The notes: a model not told the origin generated them from the letters alone. DNA of 42,727 nt from Bacteroidales bacterium (GCA_029210585.1 JARGFP010000031.1:1-42727), one strand, 5' to 3'. Shown: positions 33,601 to 42,623, counted from the first letter of the stretch. Translations and numbers: made by a program.

Positions 33601-33743
33601 TGGTATGGCGAACGGACAGCCCGGAACAGTTCAGGGATGGCGACAGACTCGTGCTGCCCCTTCATGTACCGGATCCCGGCATCTATTTTATTTCGTTTAA
33701 GTTGTCGGAAGAAATGTACACACAGAAGCTTATAATTTATTAA
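30639..33743 (+). CDS. multidomain secreted putative glycosidase, T9SS-sorted
   Basis: A 1034-residue protein: signal peptide (1-19), a domain paralogous to the 572-residue lipoprotein (about 20-550; WILYSAYMETG, TAARMNAELGTNYD, GKWLLNMANASRLYY, YLYYNPHN), two Ig-like domains (about 555-735, with WQGN and YQWSASGG), a LamG domain (about 740-935, ITVSCWIKS, LDDLKIYDYG) and a type A T9SS sorting domain (about 950-1034, FTVYPNPAREHITI). The protein should be exposed on the cell surface, where its first domain would start breakdown of the glycan taken in by SusC/D. Catalytic residues cannot be assigned. Confidence 0.78.
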   Translation: MRHYLHVFLVMISASLAGQQIDIARVNQMPDFPQPYEMRDWADVARKYDSLVYDLDLEGTHLPLVEIFDQPINYPGHEAFGLHSYVGTQAPLSGEAINVLPSVIGATLVGIDKRNQFGRNWVLMCEEFFNRASGEGIYLNNPFGETGSDWWYETMPNIFFYQLNKLYPHTGDFDYQFVQVADRWLSAVMAMGGKDTPWEVPEMNYRAWNLKLMEPLDEGVPEPEAAGALAWILYSAYMETGEMKYRVGAEWCMEFLDNLDTNPSYELQLAYGVVTAARMNAELGTNYDIDKMLNWCFDIGPLRNWGAIIGTWGGLDCSGLIGEQSPGGTGYAFNMNGLQQAAALLPLVRYNDHYARALGKWLLNMANASRLYYSDYLDAAHQDGEDWSAAYDPGSVIGYEALKETYSGQSPYATGDAIGGGWSSTNFALYGSSHAGMLGGILEFTGVEGILRVDLLKTDFYKEEAFPSYLYYNPHNVAHQVAVDPGAAPSDIYESTTNQFLAVGQSGPYNLTIPGKSARVVVLVPSGMTVTSRYGKTYAGEVVIDFQNGATVANVPPRIKSLATAEPLVVTNSEKIIYCTAADREGGSLLYSWQGNAGPWTTSSTYLWKAPAVEGDALVSCFVKDEGGLLDSMQLLIHVVQRIKAPPVISSLLAEKRKIHPGTAVTLRCEASDINADTLNYQWSASGGTIEGAGQDVSWIAPLQEGNYYIRCTVTNFDLLTDSDSLEIMVRDSTYAQMGSMVANFPLDGNANDLSRYHNHGLASYVAWESDRFAEPGRSAGLNGENAAVRVVHMEYLNFTGGITVSCWIKSLANKTAEQFIVSHGSWQNRWKISLSNNVLRFTINGSNGIVDLDAGESLETGTWYHVTAIYNGMDMELYINGRLSSFKPWTGTINATLTDLTIGQMIPGNTSYNFKGNLDDLKIYDYGINDQVVQQLYTGTKATDRYAEDFARFTVYPNPAREHITIAFNDKDVSVGSICISGIHGELVWRTDSPEQFRDGDRLVLPLHVPDPGIYFISFKLSEEMYTQKLIIY

Positions 33744-33850
33744 ATTATCGTAACTTACCATGGTTGGTAACAAACCCTCTGAATGTTCCTGGACCAATCG
33801 ATCGACTGATCCTCTTTACCCGGTCAAAATGATGATATAATTCAAGTGGC

Positions 33851-36800
33851 ATGCACAGGTCAGTTCTATATTTATTCCTGTTTTTACAGGGTGTTTTTTC
33901 TGCTTTACACGGACAATCCAGTTCCAAATGGATCCCCCTGAATATCAGTAACCAGGACGGACTTTCCAATTCGGCCATCACCTGCATCTACCAGGATTCG
34001 GAAGGATTAATGTGGTTTGGTTCCTGGGATGGGCTGAACCGCTATGATGGTACCAACATTACTGTATTCAAGCCCGATGCATATGATCACACTTCCATCA
34101 GCAACAACATTATCAAGGAAATCCTGGAGGACAGGAACCACAATTTGTGGATCCTGACGAACAAAGACATCAACCGGCTGAGGTCAAATACCGTTTCATT
34201 TGAATCCTATTTTTCCGGCAACGGGTACCTGCCTGTTCGGGAAATGAACATCAGAGCGTGTATTGGTCCCGATTCACTATTGTATGTCTCACTGATGGGC
34301 TACGGGCTCACCGTCTACGAGGAATCCAGTAATTCATTTCAGCAGCTCAGTTTGCCCGGAATGAATGATGCAGGTATTAAAGATATCATCGGACTGTCGG
34401 CAGGCACATCGGAAAATTTCTACTTTCTCGGATCTGAAGGTAAATTATCCGCGTATACCAAAAGTGCCCGGTTTACCCTGAAATACGAAGAGGACCTCGG
34501 AAAATATAAAGACCTTGTATTTGAATCTCACTGGTTCCTGGAAGATGAAAGCACTACCTACCTGGCCATTGCAATGGCGTCGGGCGGATTGTTTTTCATG
34601 GATCTTGAAAACAAGGAATTCAGCCGCATCGGGGAGCATGATGAAAACTTCATGGTCACCACCCTGAATCAGTCCCTTGACGACGATATGTACTGGCTGG
34701 GTACGGACGATGGATCGGTATACCGGTTGTCCATGAAAGGGGAGCCCCGGTTAACACCCATGGATGAAAACATGACCGACCTCAGTTCCAACGAAGTGAA
34801 AATATGGACCATTCAGCAGACGAGCAATGATTTGCTGTGGATCGGAACCGATGGCAACGGGGTATTCAGGTATATTACGAAAGGGAAGCCGTTTTTTAAT
34901 ATAAAAAAGGGCGCCGGGGAATACGGAACACTGGGGCACAATATCGTACGGGCGCTTTACCAGGATGCGAATGAGAATTTGTGGGTGGGTACCCGCGGAG
35001 ATGGATTGAACATGATCCGTGCAGGCAATGGCAGGAGAATCACCTATAATACCAGAAACGGACTTTCGAATAATGCAGTGCTTGCGCTGAATATGGACAG
35101 CAGGAACAATTTATGGATCGGCATTAACGGCGAGGGAATCGACATGCTTGAAACCTCTTCCGGGAACCTGTTCCACTTCCCGGAAGATTTTGTGAATGGC
35201 AGCGACACCGACTTTGGGTATGTATATTCAATCTGCATGGACATATACGGAAGCATGTGGCTGGGAACGAGTGGGTACGGCCTGGTAAATATGGAAGTTT
35301 CAAAGGACAGCCGCGGGCGGTATGTGCTTGAAAGATATAAACAATTCAGGTACAACCGGGAAGCCGGGGGGGTGAACAGCGACATCATTTATGCCATCGT
35401 CGAGGAACGCCCGAATGTTCTCTGGATCGGCACCCGGGGAGGTGGCCTGCACAGGATGAATTCACTGAACAATACTTTTGAGGTGTATGGTGTGCGGAAC
35501 AAAAGTGACCAGGAAATCATCGATGATGATATTCTTTCGCTCTGCATGGGCAGGGATCAGAAACTATGGATCGGGACCAGCGAGGGACTCAGTGTGCTGA
35601 ACCTCTCCTACCGGCCTTACCAGTTTCAGCATTATTCGGAGCGGAACGGGATGCCAAATAATACGGTGCACAGTATCGTGGAAGATGCAAAAGGAGATAT
35701 CTGGATGAGTACGAACCATGGACTGTCGCAGTTTGTAGTGGCAGAAGGAAATTTTCTCAATTACAATAAGAGCGATGGATTACAGAACTCTGAATATACC
35801 GATGGTGCATTCTTTAACAATACCAGGACGCAGATCGTGTACTTTGGCGGAGTGGAAGGAATAGACTGGTTTAATCCACCTGATATCGAACCCTCCACTA
35901 ATTTCCCCCCGGTCTACCTGGACGAATTCAGGCTGAATAATACAGTGGTGATTCCGGAAGACTCCACCATGATCTTATCAACCAGTCTGAATAAAGCAGA
36001 AGAAATTGATCTCAAATACAACCAGAATTTCTTCAGTATCTCATTTACAACCCTGAATTATTATAACTCTCAAAAGTGCCAGTTTTCATATTACCTGAAA
36101 GGGTATTCCAATGGTTGGGTGGATGCAGGCAGCATGAGGCTGGCCATCTTCACAAATGTCCCCCCGGGAAAGTACATGCTGCAGGTAAAAGCATCTAATG
36201 AAGATGGAATTTACGGGAATGAGGTACGGACACTCCCGATCGTTATTCACCCTCCTTTCTGGAATACATGGGCGGCGTACATTTTCTATTCCCTTTTATT
36301 CGCAACTTTAATATTCATGGTTATCCGGTTGATCAGGCGCAGGATCAATGAGCGGCGGGAGGTGGAACTGGCACGAATTGAGCGGGAAAAATCGGACGAG
36401 ATCAACCGGTATAAGCTGCAATTTTTCACTGATATTGCCCATGAATTCAGAACCCCCCTGACACTTATCATGGCCCCGGCAGCCGTACTGGAAGAAAAAT
36501 TAATTGAAAAACACCGGCTTGGGTTATACGCCCGGTCCATTTATCAGAATGCCAGCCGGCTTCAGAAGCTGATCAGCGAGCTGATTGAATTCAGGAAGGT
36601 CGAGACCAATAACATGAAGCTTTCCCTGGGAAGGTACGACCTGGTGAATTATATTTCAAAACTGACCAAAGAATTCGAAGTATTTGATCATCTCCACGAA
36701 GTAACCCTTACCTTTTCGCATACTTCAGATGCATTTGAGGCCTGGATTGATCCGGAGAAATTTGAGAAGATCGTACTGAACCTGGTCAGCAATGCCATCA

Positions 36801-38008
36801 AATACACACCTGCCGGTGGCAGCGTGGAGATTGAACTCAGGCATGATCCGTCAGATTTCTATTTGTTGGTGCGAGACACCGGGGTCGGTATTCCCGGGGA
36901 CCTGTTGGATAAAATATTTGATCGTTTTTATCATCATGGAAACAGCAGGCATGATTCGCTGCGTTTCCATGAGGGGGGTGGCGTTGGGCTATCTCTTACC
37001 AGGGGACTTGTTGAACTTCACAACGGGACCATCTCAGCCAGGAACCTGCCCGGAGGAGGCAGCGAGTTTTGTGTAAAGTTACCCATCCTTCAGCACGAGG
37101 CAGGAGCAGATGCCGGGGACACTTTACATAATGTCAGCAGCGAAAAAATTGCAATCAGGGTGGCGGAGGAATTTCATACCCTGCAACTGCATGAAAAAAA
37201 GGAACCGGAATTCACAAGTTCTCAGGGTGAAAACAGGGAGTATGCCTTGCTGGTTGTGGATGATAATAAAGAGGTATGTCAGATGGTTGAATCTTTGCTT
37301 TTGGATACCTATCTCATCCATAAGGCATATGATGGAGAGGAAGCATTGGAAATACTGGACAGGGAAGCCATCGACCTGGTGATCAGTGATATTATGATGA
37401 ACCAAATGGATGGTTTTGAACTGACACGGAAAATAAAGGAGGACATACAAACCAGTCATATCCCGGTGATCCTGTTAACGGCCAAAACTGAAATCGAATC
37501 CCGTATCGAGGGACTGGAGATCGGGGCCGACGCATACATCCCCAAACCCTTCCATCCGCGCCACCTGGTCATCATGGTTGAAAAGCTCATTGCCGCAAGA
37601 GAGCAACTGCGAAAAATTCTCAGGACGTTTGCAACCGACCAGGACACCGGGGATCTTCCGGAAGGTCTCACCTCCCATGACCAGGACCTGATCAGGCGCC
37701 TGACTGAATATATAGAGGAAAATATTGAGGATTCAAATCTCAATGCAGACATCTTGGCGGGCCATATCGCCATGAGCAAAACGCAGCTCTATAGGAAAAT
37801 CAAGGCGTTAACCGGGTTAACGCCCCACGGATTAATCAATAACCTGCGCCTGAAAAAGGCTGCCGCAGCACTTTTGAACAGCGAAAAAACGGTTTCAGAA
37901 ATTTATTATGAAACAGGGTTCAACAGCCGGTCCTATTTTTACCAGACCTTTAAGGAATCCTATGGCGTTTCGCCCGGAGATTACAAGGAAGTGGTCAATG
38001 GGAGTTGA
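33851..38008 (+). CDS. hybrid two-component sensor-regulator of the PUL
   Basis: A 1385-residue protein of the HTCS class. Signal peptide (1-22); about 14 Reg_prop repeats forming two propellers (about 30-700, e.g. LWIGTRGGGLHRMN); Y_Y_Y domain (about 725-795); membrane helix (about 804-824); histidine kinase with IAHEFRTPLT (phospho-accepting His864), NAIKYTPAG and DTGVGIPGD; receiver domain with VVDDN and phospho-accepting Asp1180 in ISDIMM; AraC-type HTH at the C-terminus (about 1285-1380, SRSYFYQTFKESYGVSP). It senses an oligosaccharide in the periplasm and activates the PUL. All key residues are present. Confidence 0.96.
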   Translation: MHRSVLYLFLFLQGVFSALHGQSSSKWIPLNISNQDGLSNSAITCIYQDSEGLMWFGSWDGLNRYDGTNITVFKPDAYDHTSISNNIIKEILEDRNHNLWILTNKDINRLRSNTVSFESYFSGNGYLPVREMNIRACIGPDSLLYVSLMGYGLTVYEESSNSFQQLSLPGMNDAGIKDIIGLSAGTSENFYFLGSEGKLSAYTKSARFTLKYEEDLGKYKDLVFESHWFLEDESTTYLAIAMASGGLFFMDLENKEFSRIGEHDENFMVTTLNQSLDDDMYWLGTDDGSVYRLSMKGEPRLTPMDENMTDLSSNEVKIWTIQQTSNDLLWIGTDGNGVFRYITKGKPFFNIKKGAGEYGTLGHNIVRALYQDANENLWVGTRGDGLNMIRAGNGRRITYNTRNGLSNNAVLALNMDSRNNLWIGINGEGIDMLETSSGNLFHFPEDFVNGSDTDFGYVYSICMDIYGSMWLGTSGYGLVNMEVSKDSRGRYVLERYKQFRYNREAGGVNSDIIYAIVEERPNVLWIGTRGGGLHRMNSLNNTFEVYGVRNKSDQEIIDDDILSLCMGRDQKLWIGTSEGLSVLNLSYRPYQFQHYSERNGMPNNTVHSIVEDAKGDIWMSTNHGLSQFVVAEGNFLNYNKSDGLQNSEYTDGAFFNNTRTQIVYFGGVEGIDWFNPPDIEPSTNFPPVYLDEFRLNNTVVIPEDSTMILSTSLNKAEEIDLKYNQNFFSISFTTLNYYNSQKCQFSYYLKGYSNGWVDAGSMRLAIFTNVPPGKYMLQVKASNEDGIYGNEVRTLPIVIHPPFWNTWAAYIFYSLLFATLIFMVIRLIRRRINERREVELARIEREKSDEINRYKLQFFTDIAHEFRTPLTLIMAPAAVLEEKLIEKHRLGLYARSIYQNASRLQKLISELIEFRKVETNNMKLSLGRYDLVNYISKLTKEFEVFDHLHEVTLTFSHTSDAFEAWIDPEKFEKIVLNLVSNAIKYTPAGGSVEIELRHDPSDFYLLVRDTGVGIPGDLLDKIFDRFYHHGNSRHDSLRFHEGGGVGLSLTRGLVELHNGTISARNLPGGGSEFCVKLPILQHEAGADAGDTLHNVSSEKIAIRVAEEFHTLQLHEKKEPEFTSSQGENREYALLVVDDNKEVCQMVESLLLDTYLIHKAYDGEEALEILDREAIDLVISDIMMNQMDGFELTRKIKEDIQTSHIPVILLTAKTEIESRIEGLEIGADAYIPKPFHPRHLVIMVEKLIAAREQLRKILRTFATDQDTGDLPEGLTSHDQDLIRRLTEYIEENIEDSNLNADILAGHIAMSKTQLYRKIKALTGLTPHGLINNLRLKKAAAALLNSEKTVSEIYYETGFNSRSYFYQTFKESYGVSPGDYKEVVNGS

Positions 38009-38156
38009 AATTTAACAGCGCTCTATTTGAGGATTGGATACAGGGGAGGTTGATGAGGGTTACATTGGGATATTACCTTCATGAATTACTTAGGTCAGGA
38101 TAATTGAATAAATTGCTCTATCTTTACATAAATTAAAATTTTAAACTTGTAAAAAA

Positions 38157-38354
38157 ATGGAACACGGAACAGTAAAATTCTTCAATAATGCAAAGGGATT
38201 TGGATTCATCACTCCTGATGACAACAGTAAAGATGTATTTGTCCATAAGAACGATTTAATCGACAGGATCAAAGATGGGGATAAAGTTGTCTATGATGTT
38301 GAGGAAGGTGCAAAAGGTTTAAGCGCAGTAAAGGTACAGTTAGATACAGTTTAA
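38157..38354 (+). CDS. cold-shock-domain protein
   Basis: A 65-residue single CSD protein with RNP1 KGFGFI and RNP2 DVFVHK, full length for the family. It binds RNA or single-stranded DNA as a chaperone. TATCTTTAC at 38119-38127 could be a Bacteroidota -7-like box. It is a housekeeping-type gene between the PUL and the remnant zone. Confidence 0.93.
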   Translation: MEHGTVKFFNNAKGFGFITPDDNSKDVFVHKNDLIDRIKDGDKVVYDVEEGAKGLSAVKVQLDTV

Positions 38355-38359
38355 GCGAA

Positions 38360-38546
38360 TCACAATCCCGGATACGTAATTCTTAAGATCTTCTCCATCT
38401 TCTTTCCCCTGGCAAGTTCATCCACCAGCTTATCGAGGTAACGCACTTGTTGCGTTAAAGGATTGGTGATATGTAATGTAGTGGGGATAGACAACTGCAA
38501 ATGTCATATTTGCCATCCGTTCATCGTGCTCAGGTGTCGTTGTCAT
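38360..38546 (-). pseudogene. DUF2200 gene, internally deleted, copy 3
   Basis: From ATG 38546 the minus strand reads [20 protein letters not shown] then HY, the DUF2200 N-terminus. The middle is missing, and in another frame the family C-terminus follows: [24 protein letters not shown], ending at TGA 38360-38362. About half the gene is deleted. It carries the same 5' end as the fragments at 2629-2688 and 17478-17543 but is less similar and extends beyond their breakpoint. Confidence 0.75.
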
Positions 38547-38674
38547 AATGACTGTTTAACCGGATACTGGTAATTGGAAAGCTCGATGTCCAGCCATTGT
38601 AACTGGTTATCCTGGGCATAAGTCAATTGCTGTAAACCGATGAAGAAAATAAACGATAGTTTGATACATCTCAT
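38543..38674 (-). pseudogene. secreted alpha/beta-hydrolase, 5' fragment
   Basis: From ATG 38674 the minus strand gives a signal peptide (CIKLSFIFFIGLQQLTYA|Q) and LQWLDIELSNYQYPVK, resembling the N-terminus of secreted Bacteroidota alpha/beta-hydrolases. After 43 codons it meets TGA 38543-38545, overlapping the ATG of the DUF2200 remnant. The rest of the hydrolase is lost. Confidence 0.5.
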
Positions 38675-38956
38675 GATTGCTGATTTTTTAGTGTGATCTT
38701 ATTGCATAACGATTTACCGGACTGCTTTGTGCGTTTTTATTGTCTTTTTATAAATTTTTCCTGCTGAAAAGCGCCTAAAAATAATGGAAAATTCATTTCT
38801 TCAGTCGCCTTCTTTTTCCTAAGTTATTTCAAGAAAAATAATGTGGCTTATAATGACGTCCAGGTGAGCATCATGAAATCGGCAACAATATTTTTCCCTG
38901 TTAGTCCCGCCCATTACTTAGCCAGACTATAGTGAATGTATCAATAACCAGGTAAG
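38675..38956. other. intergenic region with a 27-bp gene copy
   Basis: AT-rich, without a gene. The 27 bases at 38859-38885 are identical to 18947-18973, which encode ADFMMLTW of the 800-residue protein on the minus strand. Nothing else of that gene is seen here. Confidence 0.6.
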
Positions 38957-40225
38957 TTACTTATCTCTCTCTATAAGTGCTTCGATTCTTTTCTTGTGGT
39001 AATCGCTGCCACTTATTTCATAGGCATTGGTAACATACTGAATGGCACTGGACAAATCGCCCTGGCCTTCATAGTAATCAGCCATCGAATCACAGGCATT
39101 TGCACTTGCAGGATAGTATTCAATGGCCAGTTCAAAGTACATCTTTGCCTTTCCCGGTTGTTGCATGTCCATGCTCATATATCCCAACATATTTAAAAGC
39201 TCCTCCGGGTAAGGAGGTTCAGCATATCCAAAGTGGCTTGCGAGCTTCTTTTCCCTTCGTTTGATGATGCCGAGGAGCTCCGCTTCCGGTGTGTCAAATG
39301 CGTTTATTTTATCGGTATTTTTCATTTGGTACCACTCGAATAGTGAAATCAATCCATCCATGAAAGATGGAAAAGGTACGGTGCCATGTAAGTCATTGGG
39401 ATAGAATTTCCATGTAAACGACAATCCGTTATCAGCGTTTTGCCTTACAACGTCTGAAAAGGCAATATTGGAACGGGCAAACAGGGTGAAGTCTGTGGTA
39501 TCCTGCATGATATTGTCGATCGTTACCTCCGCATTTTGCATGTGCAATTGTCCGCCTAATGAAACAAATAAGGATTTGTTTTCGAATTTCCGGGTGGCAA
39601 GGTTTCCCTGTGCTTCATGCAATAATTTTTGCCCGTCCCAGTCCAGGCTTGGGTCAATGGCCAGGTAATGTGCAAATAGATGCGGATGCGTAAGGAGTGA
39701 GTAAATGGCAAACAATCCTCCGTATGAATGACCGATGATTGTTCTGAAACTGGTTACAGGATAATTGTTTTCAATATAGGGAATGAGTTCTTTCTCAATG
39801 AATGCCATGAATCTTTCAGCCTCCCCGTTTTCCTCGTTAAATGGCATGCCGTATTTTGTTTCTATGGTCGAGGTAGTCAGATCCCTGGTCCTGTTTTCTT
39901 CATTGGATATTCCAACAAGTACCATTTCAGGCATAAATCCACCACTGTAATAATGCAGCACATTGCTGACGGTTGGAAGAAATACCTCACCGTCTAAAAT
40001 AAAAACTACCGGGTATTCCTGGTTTTCCCCGGGAGTATAGCTGTCGGGCAGCTTGATATATATCTTTCTTGCCTCATCCAGTACCTGGGAATATAGGCTG
40101 TCTACCAGTCCCACCTGCTGCAAAAACTGCCGGTGTTGATTCGCTTGCGCGTTTAAAGTTTGATGACTGAAAAGAATGAGCGCTGTCATCAATACTATTT
40201 TTAATCCAACGGAACTTTTTATCAT
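38957..40225 (-). CDS. secreted esterase (alpha/beta fold) with C-terminal TPR
   Basis: A 422-residue protein with signal peptide (1-26). The esterase domain (about 40-300) belongs to the Fes/IroE/CE1-like putative esterases: PVVFILDGE, nucleophile Ser167 in GHSYGG, DPSLDWDG and the catalytic His in DLHGTVPF. Residues about 345-420 form TPR-like helices (AKMYFELAIEYYPASANACD). It may deacylate glycans or siderophore-like esters; the carbohydrate genes around it favour the former. Confidence 0.85.
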   Translation of the reverse strand: MIKSSVGLKIVLMTALILFSHQTLNAQANQHRQFLQQVGLVDSLYSQVLDEARKIYIKLPDSYTPGENQEYPVVFILDGEVFLPTVSNVLHYYSGGFMPEMVLVGISNEENRTRDLTTSTIETKYGMPFNEENGEAERFMAFIEKELIPYIENNYPVTSFRTIIGHSYGGLFAIYSLLTHPHLFAHYLAIDPSLDWDGQKLLHEAQGNLATRKFENKSLFVSLGGQLHMQNAEVTIDNIMQDTTDFTLFARSNIAFSDVVRQNADNGLSFTWKFYPNDLHGTVPFPSFMDGLISLFEWYQMKNTDKINAFDTPEAELLGIIKRREKKLASHFGYAEPPYPEELLNMLGYMSMDMQQPGKAKMYFELAIEYYPASANACDSMADYYEGQGDLSSAIQYVTNAYEISGSDYHKKRIEALIERDK

Positions 40226-40334
40226 CTTAGAAATTCTTAGCTTAATAACCCTAAATATGTTACAAAATTCAACTATAAATTATAATTCCAAACATTTCTA
40301 CCTGAAATACTACAATCACCGACCATTCTTTACA

Positions 40335-40487
40335 TTACAACACAGGTAATATATAATCACAAAGGAGGATATCGCATTGTGACTCGTCTCTTTCATCGGC
40401 ATTGATAACCACCACGGCGTCCTGTTCAGGAGAAATCAAGATACGTTGATTTATTAATGCAGGAATTGTCTTTCGGGTCAGGGGTTA
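40335..40487 (-). pseudogene. serine hydrolase (beta-lactamase family), 3' fragment
   Basis: About 50 codons read NQRILISPEQDAVVVINADE then ...DILLCDYILPVL before TAA 40335-40337. The pattern (Q-x-I-x-I-x-P-E-x-D-x-V-V-V, closing I-L-P-x-L) is that of the C-terminus of beta-lactamase-fold serine hydrolases. A TAA at 40485-40487 closes the frame upstream and there is no start. The upstream part is gone. Confidence 0.5.
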
Positions 40488-40493
40488 AAACTC

Positions 40494-40928
40494 CTACTCT
40501 TTTATGACCCGGATTGATTTTGTCCAGGTAGGGATGGTATCTCCATTTTCAAAAACTTCAATGGAAAGATTCGAACTTGATCTGAGTAGTATCTCGGCAT
40601 CAATCTCCCCGGTTTTCAGAGAACTAAGTATTCTCGAATAGTCTGAAAATTCATACGGACTTGCTTCCCAGTTGCCATTCATACTGTTTGATTCAAACGC
40701 CCAGGACATGCTGCTGATTTTTACATCGAGAAAGGTCTCTTCCTCCAGGATGGCATGCAGGGAATAATCGCCGGTGAATATGGTATCGCTTTCGATGGCC
40801 AACAGGTTCTGGCCATATTCTCCTGACTGGGGATATTCAATTTGATTATGATCATCAACACAGGAAATCAATGTACTGAGGAGAATGATTGACAATAATG
40901 CTCCAAAAGGTTTTAATACAGACATCAT
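40494..40928 (-). CDS. small lipoprotein, unknown function
   Basis: A 144-residue protein with lipoprotein signal (LLSTLISC, Cys about residue 23). The rest is a short, acidic, beta-rich domain (GDYSLHAILEEETFLDVKIS, SIEVFENGDTIPTWTKSIRV) that I do not recognise. The start may be the second Met. It stands alone upstream of the hydrolase remnant. Confidence 0.6.
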   Translation of the reverse strand: MMSVLKPFGALLSIILLSTLISCVDDHNQIEYPQSGEYGQNLLAIESDTIFTGDYSLHAILEEETFLDVKISSMSWAFESNSMNGNWEASPYEFSDYSRILSSLKTGEIDAEILLRSSSNLSIEVFENGDTIPTWTKSIRVIKE

Positions 40929-41045
40929 ATTGGGGTGTTTTATAAGAACAATTGATATGTTGGATAAAACATTGGGAAGGCTGTCCTAAAAGTCCTTTGC
41001 CTCGTTATCCAGTTTGTTTGAAATTGAGTGATTGGCGTATGCCTA

Positions 41046-42461
41046 TTACTTAAATCTCCACCAATCGAAATTGAACAACTGGCCCTCTCCCCCTGTGAAC
41101 ACGAAATAGAGTTCGTGCACTCCCATTTCCTTCTTCACTTTGCAGCTTATACGGGTCCAGTTCTGCCAACCGCCCGTGTCCTTCACTTTGCATACACCCA
41201 ATAATTTGCCATCCACACCATCGATCCTGATTTCGATCCGGCCTCCTTCTGAAGCAGTAGCCACGCTGGCTTCAAACTTCCGGGCACCATTTCCAAAACC
41301 GACACTCCGGACCTTTATGTAATCACCATGTTCAATGCTGCTCACATACATACCGGTATGAGGATCGGAAGTGGTTTTCAATCCTTTGCTCCAGGCAATG
41401 GTTTCGGCTTCATTTCTTTGAAAGGGATTCACGTTCGATACACTTTTCCTTACCCCTGCCTTCGTGGGCGTAATCAATGCAATGGTACCATCGGGGTTGT
41501 AATTGAACTCCTCTACACTGACCGACCGCTTGAAACCTTCGCCTCCCGATAATTCCTGAGTGTGGTAAAAAAAGTAGTTGTTTCCTTTAAATTCGATCAC
41601 TCCTGCATGATTGGTGAAAGCCAGGTGTGGCGCCCTTTCCATGATAAAGCCCATATATGTCCACGGGCCTTCAGCTGTGGGGCCCGTTGAATAGGCGATG
41701 TATTCGGGAATACCTGCCGCTGCATAGACCATATAGTAGAGATTGTTATGCTTACAGATCCAGGGGCCTTCGGTATAAAGCGTGCCTGGTTTTCCATCGT
41801 TGCCGGGTCCTTCATTGCTTTCTCGTTTTTCAGCGCTGCCTTCCATTGCGCCAAATGCACCCGGTGTCATTTCAACAGCAACAATGCCATTTTTGCCAAT
41901 GCTGCGGTCATACGAAATCATGTCCTGGTTCAGTTTAACATAGTAGAGCGCCGGGTTCCCCCAATAGAGATAGGCTTGTCCGTCATCATCGATAAACGCC
42001 GCCGGGTCGATATCGTGCCAGACATTGTCGCTTTCAACGATCAGGCGATTCCCCAGCGGGTCGGTGAATGGACCGGTTGGAGTATCGGCAACAAGTACCG
42101 AAATTCCCTCTCCATGAATGGGAACATACAGATAGAATTTGCCGTTTCGCTCAATGCAATGCGGGGCCCATGCTCCGTTGGTTTTATCTTGCCAGGTGAA
42201 GTCTTTCAGCGAAGCCACCGCTCCGTGGTCGGTCCAGTTCACCATGTCGGCCGACGAATAGCAGCACCAGTCGTACATGGTGAAAAAGTTATTTACCGTT
42301 GTGTCTTCGTCGTGCGAGGTATAGAGATATACCCTGTCGTTGTAAACCATAGGTGCAGGGTCCGCCGTGTAACGGGTTTGTATGATGGGATTCTGGGCAG
42401 CCCCGGCAAAGGACCATATCGCACCAAATACTACAATGAATAATCTTTTTGTGAATCTCAT
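41046..42461 (-). CDS. GH43-like glycosidase with C-terminal carbohydrate-binding domain
   Basis: A 471-residue secreted enzyme (signal peptide ending GAAQ). The five-bladed propeller of GH43 shows TADPAPMVYNDRVYLY (general base Asp34), DIDPAAFIDDDGQAYLYWGN (second Asp) and TEGPWICK (general acid Glu). The last 130 residues (RNEAETIAWSKGLKT, GDYIKVRSVGFGNGA, VHELYFVFTGGEGQLFNFDW) form a CBM6-like domain. Substrate is probably xylan- or arabinan-type side chains. ATG 42461 (MRFTKRLF) is preferred because it gives a proper signal peptide; the open frame extends to 42524. Confidence 0.92.
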   Translation of the reverse strand: MRFTKRLFIVVFGAIWSFAGAAQNPIIQTRYTADPAPMVYNDRVYLYTSHDEDTTVNNFFTMYDWCCYSSADMVNWTDHGAVASLKDFTWQDKTNGAWAPHCIERNGKFYLYVPIHGEGISVLVADTPTGPFTDPLGNRLIVESDNVWHDIDPAAFIDDDGQAYLYWGNPALYYVKLNQDMISYDRSIGKNGIVAVEMTPGAFGAMEGSAEKRESNEGPGNDGKPGTLYTEGPWICKHNNLYYMVYAAAGIPEYIAYSTGPTAEGPWTYMGFIMERAPHLAFTNHAGVIEFKGNNYFFYHTQELSGGEGFKRSVSVEEFNYNPDGTIALITPTKAGVRKSVSNVNPFQRNEAETIAWSKGLKTTSDPHTGMYVSSIEHGDYIKVRSVGFGNGARKFEASVATASEGGRIEIRIDGVDGKLLGVCKVKDTGGWQNWTRISCKVKKEMGVHELYFVFTGGEGQLFNFDWWRFK

Positions 42462-42510
42462 ATTGCGATTATAATTGTGATTATTGTTACTCAAATTCAA
42501 CCTTGAACAC

Positions 42511-42552
42511 AGTGGCCATTTCATTCATAACAATGGCCATTTCATCCATATG
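42511..42552. repeat. 21-bp tandem duplication upstream of GH43
   Basis: Two units, 42511-42531 and 42532-42552, share GGCCATTTCATYCATA. On the minus strand one frame (about 42487-42629) reads MDEMAIVMNEMATVF, ending at TAA, and looks like the end of an unknown gene that overlaps the esterase stop. Confidence 0.45.
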
Positions 42553-42623
42553 AGAGGAACCGGGAGTGATGAATGTCAAAACTCCTCCGGATGTTGACCA
42601 CTCCAGCTTCACTCCGCTTCCAG

